Below, piece after piece: positions 13,432-16,133 of a stretch of 16,133 nt of DNA. A program made the translations under genes and the position numbers. Position 1 is the first letter of the stretch; the number at the start of each line of letters is the position of its first letter. The DNA lies in contig DATKZS010000145.1 in the NCBI GenBank assembly GCA_035527835.1, positions 1-16,133 on the forward strand, given 5' to 3'. Source of the stretch: DATKZS01 sp035527835 [NCBI: bacterium] (lineage in GTDB: Bacteria > RBG-13-61-14). The notes beneath the pieces are model-generated. The model searched no databases. It saw only the letters and a list, made by a program, of their open reading frames with translations, and was not told the DNA's origin.

Positions 13432-13476
13432 GCGGGACACTCTTGTCCCGCCAAGTCGCCCGACAGGAGTGTCGGG
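13431..13476. repeat. Two mirror-related hairpins upstream of cydA
   Basis: Hairpin A: ggcgggaca-ctct-tgtcccgcc (13431-13452). Hairpin B: cccgaca-ggag-tgtcggg (13459-13476). The core of B, read on the other strand (gacactcctgtc), matches the core of A (gacactcttgtc) with one mismatch, so the hairpins are inverted copies of each other. The first base of the element overlaps the stop codon of the preceding gene. No T-run follows either stem. Confidence 0.65.
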
Positions 13477-13532
13477 ACCACCGCATGGGTAACGCTAAAT
13501 ATCGAGGCCATTAAAGAAGGAGTAAAGGCCCC

Positions 13533-14918
13533 ATGGACGCGCTGTTGCTATCAAGATTGCAGTTCGGGTTCACGGCCATGTTCCATTTCCTGTTCGTGCC
13601 GCTCACCCTGGGCCTGTCCGTGATCGTCGCGATCATGGAGACCATTTACGTGCGCACCGGGAACGAGGTTTACAAGGACATGGCCCGCTTCTGGGGCCGG
13701 CTGTTCATCATCAACTTCGCCGTGGGCGTGGTCTCCGGGATCGCCCTCGAGTTCCAGTTCGGGACCAACTGGCCGCGCTTCTCCGCCTACGTGGGCGACG
13801 TGTTCGGTCCGCTGCTGGCGATCGAGGCCACGGCCTCGTTTTTCCTCGAGTCCACTTTCCTGGCCGTGTGGATCTTCGGCTGGAAACGCATCTCGCCCCG
13901 CCTCCACGCCCTCTGCATCTGGCTGGTGGCCGGGGCCTCCACCGTCTCCGCCTACTGGATCATGGCCGCCAACTCCTGGATGCAGCACCCGGTAGGCTAC
14001 GCGGTCAGGAATGGAAGGGCCGAGCTCACCGACTTCATCCACGTCATCACCCAGTACTTCTTAATCGTTGACTTGCTCCACGTCGTCTCCGGCGCGTTCG
14101 CCCTCTCGGGATTTTTCGTGCTCGGCGTGAGCGCCTATCACCTGATCAGGAAGCAGAACACCGACTTCTTCACCCGGTCCTTCCGCATCGCCGCATACTT
14201 CGCCCTGTTCTCGTCGCTGTTGGTGGCCTTCGAGGGCGACCAGAACGGCATCGTGGTGGCACAGTACCAGCCCGCCAAGTTCGCGGCCATGGAGTCATTG
14301 TGGGAGACCACCCCGAGCGCGACCCAGTACCTCTTGCTCATCCCCGATGAGAACAACGAGCGCAACCGCTTCGAGATCGGCGGCATACCGGGCGGACTCA
14401 GCCTGCTCGCCTTTCACGACTACCACCACACGGTCATGGGCCTCAAGGAGTGGGCGCGGGAGGACCGGCCGCCGGTACTCCCCGTGTTCCTGTCCTTCCG
14501 CATCATGGTCGGGCTCGGCTTCTTCTTCATCGCCCTGGCCGCCGCCGCCGTCGTCTACGTGCTCCCCGGATCGGCGCTCCTGAAGGTCCCGGGAGTCAAG
14601 ATGCTGCTCTTCTTTACGAAATGGTACGAGCGCTATCCGTGGCTGCTCTGGGTCTTCGTGCTCTCCATCCCGCTGCCGTACGTGGCCATCGAGCTGGGCT
14701 GGGTGGTGGCCGAGGTCGGCCGGCAGCCGTGGCTGGTCTATAACGTGCTCCGGGTCTCCGACGGATCCGCCGCCATCGCGCCGCACCAGGCCGCGGCGTC
14801 GTTCATCGGCTTCATCCTGATTTTCTCCGCCCTCGGCATCGTGGATTTTTTCCTGCTCTTTAAATACGCCCGGAGAGGGCCCGGCCCGGCGGCCGCTGCG
14901 CCAACGGGGGGGCCTTAA
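13533..14918 (+). CDS. cydA: Cytochrome bd quinol oxidase subunit I
   Basis: A 461-aa multi-pass membrane protein that oxidises quinol and reduces O2 to water. Haem ligands align with E. coli: His18, His183 and Met325 (SFRIMVGLG). Proton/haem-pocket acids Glu98 and Glu106 are present (AIEATASFFLES). The quinol-loop Lys/Glu are in AKFAAMESLWET (249-260), and the signature GRQPW is at 396-400. The loop after residue 260 is short, so this is the short-Q-loop type, typical of many non-enteric bacteria. ATG 13533 has aaggag about ten bases upstream. It is followed three bases later by cydB. In anaerobes this oxidase is generally protective, scavenging low O2. Confidence 0.97.
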   Translation: MDALLLSRLQFGFTAMFHFLFVPLTLGLSVIVAIMETIYVRTGNEVYKDMARFWGRLFIINFAVGVVSGIALEFQFGTNWPRFSAYVGDVFGPLLAIEATASFFLESTFLAVWIFGWKRISPRLHALCIWLVAGASTVSAYWIMAANSWMQHPVGYAVRNGRAELTDFIHVITQYFLIVDLLHVVSGAFALSGFFVLGVSAYHLIRKQNTDFFTRSFRIAAYFALFSSLLVAFEGDQNGIVVAQYQPAKFAAMESLWETTPSATQYLLLIPDENNERNRFEIGGIPGGLSLLAFHDYHHTVMGLKEWAREDRPPVLPVFLSFRIMVGLGFFFIALAAAAVVYVLPGSALLKVPGVKMLLFFTKWYERYPWLLWVFVLSIPLPYVAIELGWVVAEVGRQPWLVYNVLRVSDGSAAIAPHQAAASFIGFILIFSALGIVDFFLLFKYARRGPGPAAAAPTGGP

Positions 14919-14921
14919 GCC

Positions 14922-15941
14922 ATGCTGATCACTATCTGGTTCATGCTCTGGGCGCTGCTCTGGGCCGTTTACTTCATGCTCGACGGCTTTGACCTGGGCG
15001 CGGGAGCGCTTCTGCCCGTGGCCGCCAAAAACGCCCGCGAGCGGGCCATCGTCCACAACGCCATCGGGCCCTTCTGGGACGGCAACGAGGTCTGGCTCAT
15101 CGCCGCCGGCGGCGTCACCTTCGCCGCCTTCCCGCTGACCTTCGGCGTGATGTTCAGCGGGCTTTACAGCGCGTTCATGCTGCTCCTGTTCACCCTGATC
15201 CTGCGCGGCGCCGCGCTCGGGCTCCGGGGCGAGACCGAGAGCCAGGCCGGCAAGCGCGCGTGGGACCTCGTCCTCACCGCCACCAGCATCCTCGCGCCGC
15301 TCCTGTTCGGCGCCGCCTTCGCCAACATCTTCCACGGCCTCCCGTTAGACCGCGAGCACCCGCCGCAGGGCGCCATCCTGCCGCTCTTGAACCCTTACGC
15401 CATTATCGGCGCCGCCCTGTTCCTGGCCTTCGCAATGGAGCACGGCATGATCTGGCTCGCGGTGAAGACCGGGGGTGAAGTTCAGGCCCGCGCCAGGCAG
15501 TGGGCCAAGTCAGTATGGATCGCCCTCGCGCTGATCGCCGTGGCCTTTGACATCTTCACCGCCTTCGCCACCAACATCTGGCAGGGCTACCTGCACCGGC
15601 CATACTTATTCATCATCCCCCTCGTCAACCTCATCGCGCTGGTCATGGCCCGCGTGTTCATGGCCAAGGAAAAGTGGCTGCGCGCATTCGCCGCCTCCTG
15701 TGTCTTCATCGTTTCCGGCACCTTCTTCGGGCTGGCCGGAATTTACCCGGCCATGGTCCCGTCGTCCCTTGACCCTGAATTCACCGTCACCGCCGCCATG
15801 GCCGCGTCATCGCCCCTCACCCTGAAAATCATGCTCGGCGTGGTCCTGGTCCTGGTCCCAATCATCATCGCCTATCAGACCTGGGTCTATGTCCTGTTCA
15901 AGGGAAAAGCGGAAGATAATGAGTATGGATACGGGGAGTAA
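14922..15941 (+). CDS. cydB: Cytochrome bd quinol oxidase subunit II
   Basis: A 339-aa membrane protein with about eight to nine helices, the partner of CydA. The family signatures GFDLGAGAL (22-30) and GPFWDGNEVWLIAAGG (49-64) are present, as is the ALxGLR-type segment after helix 3. Length is normal for a short-type bd oxidase. The ATG lies three bases after the cydA stop, with a G-run as ribosome-binding site inside the end of cydA, so the two are translationally coupled. No cydX-like micro-ORF or cydCD follows; after the stop comes about 75 bp of unremarkable DNA and then a probable IS end. Confidence 0.96.
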   Translation: MLITIWFMLWALLWAVYFMLDGFDLGAGALLPVAAKNARERAIVHNAIGPFWDGNEVWLIAAGGVTFAAFPLTFGVMFSGLYSAFMLLLFTLILRGAALGLRGETESQAGKRAWDLVLTATSILAPLLFGAAFANIFHGLPLDREHPPQGAILPLLNPYAIIGAALFLAFAMEHGMIWLAVKTGGEVQARARQWAKSVWIALALIAVAFDIFTAFATNIWQGYLHRPYLFIIPLVNLIALVMARVFMAKEKWLRAFAASCVFIVSGTFFGLAGIYPAMVPSSLDPEFTVTAAMAASSPLTLKIMLGVVLVLVPIIIAYQTWVYVLFKGKAEDNEYGYGE

Positions 15942-16016
15942 AAACATCTAGACTAATTCCCGCAGTGAAGAGATCCTTTTTCAGCGCCAACGGCGCGTCA
16001 TTCTGATCAACCTCGA

Positions 16017-16133
16017 ACATGGGTAACAGTTCATGCCAGGCACATGGGTTACAGTTTGAGTTGGGGGGAAACGGAGCGGAGGGCGTAGCCCGAAGCGGAG
16101 TTTCCCCCCAAAACCAACTTTATTTTGAGGACC
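16017..16133. mobile_element. Probable IS terminus at the right edge (partial)
   Basis: acatgggtaacagtt (16017-16031) and acatgggttacagtt (16042-16056) are 14 of 15 identical and start 25 bp apart, the multi-site arrangement of transposase-binding ends. A strong hairpin follows (16061-16111). No transposase gene is inside the window, so the element would continue to the right. The repeat word differs from that at the left edge, so these are two different elements. Confidence 0.45.
16061..16111. repeat. 12-bp-stem hairpin inside the right IS end
   Basis: ttggggggaaac (16061-16072) pairs perfectly with gtttccccccaa (16100-16111). A second stem gggc-gta-gccc (16081-16091) sits at the tip, between two near-identical octamers, ggagcgga and gaagcgga, that form an internal loop. 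On the minus strand it could end transcription coming out of a transposase gene, but no clear T-run supports this. Confidence 0.6.

Noticed and set aside
15942-16016. cydX micro-ORF or terminator after cydB
   Set aside because: No short hydrophobic ORF with a ribosome-binding site is present, and the gcgcc-aac-ggcgc hairpin lacks a following T-run.

Overview
The core of the window is GC-rich and reads as an anaerobe or microaerophile, most likely a Desulfobacterota ('deltaproteobacterial') sulfate-reducer-like lineage. This is inferred from the combination of a PerR-type regulator beside rubrerythrin, a class I desulfoferrodoxin, rubredoxins, a DVU0298-family protein and a short-Q-loop cytochrome bd oxidase. 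No 16S rRNA gene or other phylogenetic marker is present, so the taxonomy is an inference.

Layout. Positions 1-330 are an accessory edge with two 19-bp direct repeats that look like the end of an insertion sequence lying to the left. On the minus strand follow an AT-rich hypothetical gene (331-627), a possible 35-residue ORF directly behind hepT (661-768), and a HepT/MntA (HEPN/MNT) toxin-antitoxin pair (769-1417). A 138-bp element with inverted-repeat ends lies at 1441-1578, and a GMC-family flavin oxidoreductase at 1608-2915. A divergent control region (2916-3159) carries a near-consensus promoter and two or three Fur/PerR-like boxes.

From 3160 to 15941 everything is on the plus strand and nearly everything is redox-related: PerR, rubrerythrin, a second rubrerythrin, desulfoferrodoxin/superoxide reductase, ferritin, a thioredoxin-reductase-like flavoprotein, a two-domain glutaredoxin-like protein (PDO) with a histidine-rich tail, a third rubrerythrin-like diiron protein, a DJ-1/PfpI protein, a large DUF255 thioredoxin-domain protein, a 68-aa Cys-rich rubredoxin-like protein, an iron-sulfur-flavoprotein-like reductase, a small zinc-ribbon protein, a 53-aa rubredoxin, a DVU0298-family HEAT-like protein, and cydA-cydB. 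The last ~115 bp look like the end of a second, different insertion sequence.

How the genes fit together (established family roles plus inference): cytochrome bd lowers O2 at the membrane, superoxide reductase converts superoxide to H2O2, rubrerythrins reduce H2O2, rubredoxins and flavoproteins supply electrons, ferritin stores the Fe2+ that would drive Fenton chemistry, and the TrxR/PDO pair with the DUF255 and DJ-1 proteins may repair or buffer thiols. No catalase, AhpC or rubredoxin:NAD(P)H oxidoreductase is visible.

A second theme is structural. Many gaps between the redox genes hold a hairpin-forming repeat, each of a different sequence family (4251, 4823, 5325, 5983, 8495, 8600, 12726, 13431). 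Several have arms built from tandem 7-10-bp words. They look like dispersed intergenic repeats rather than terminators, because none is followed by a clear T-run.
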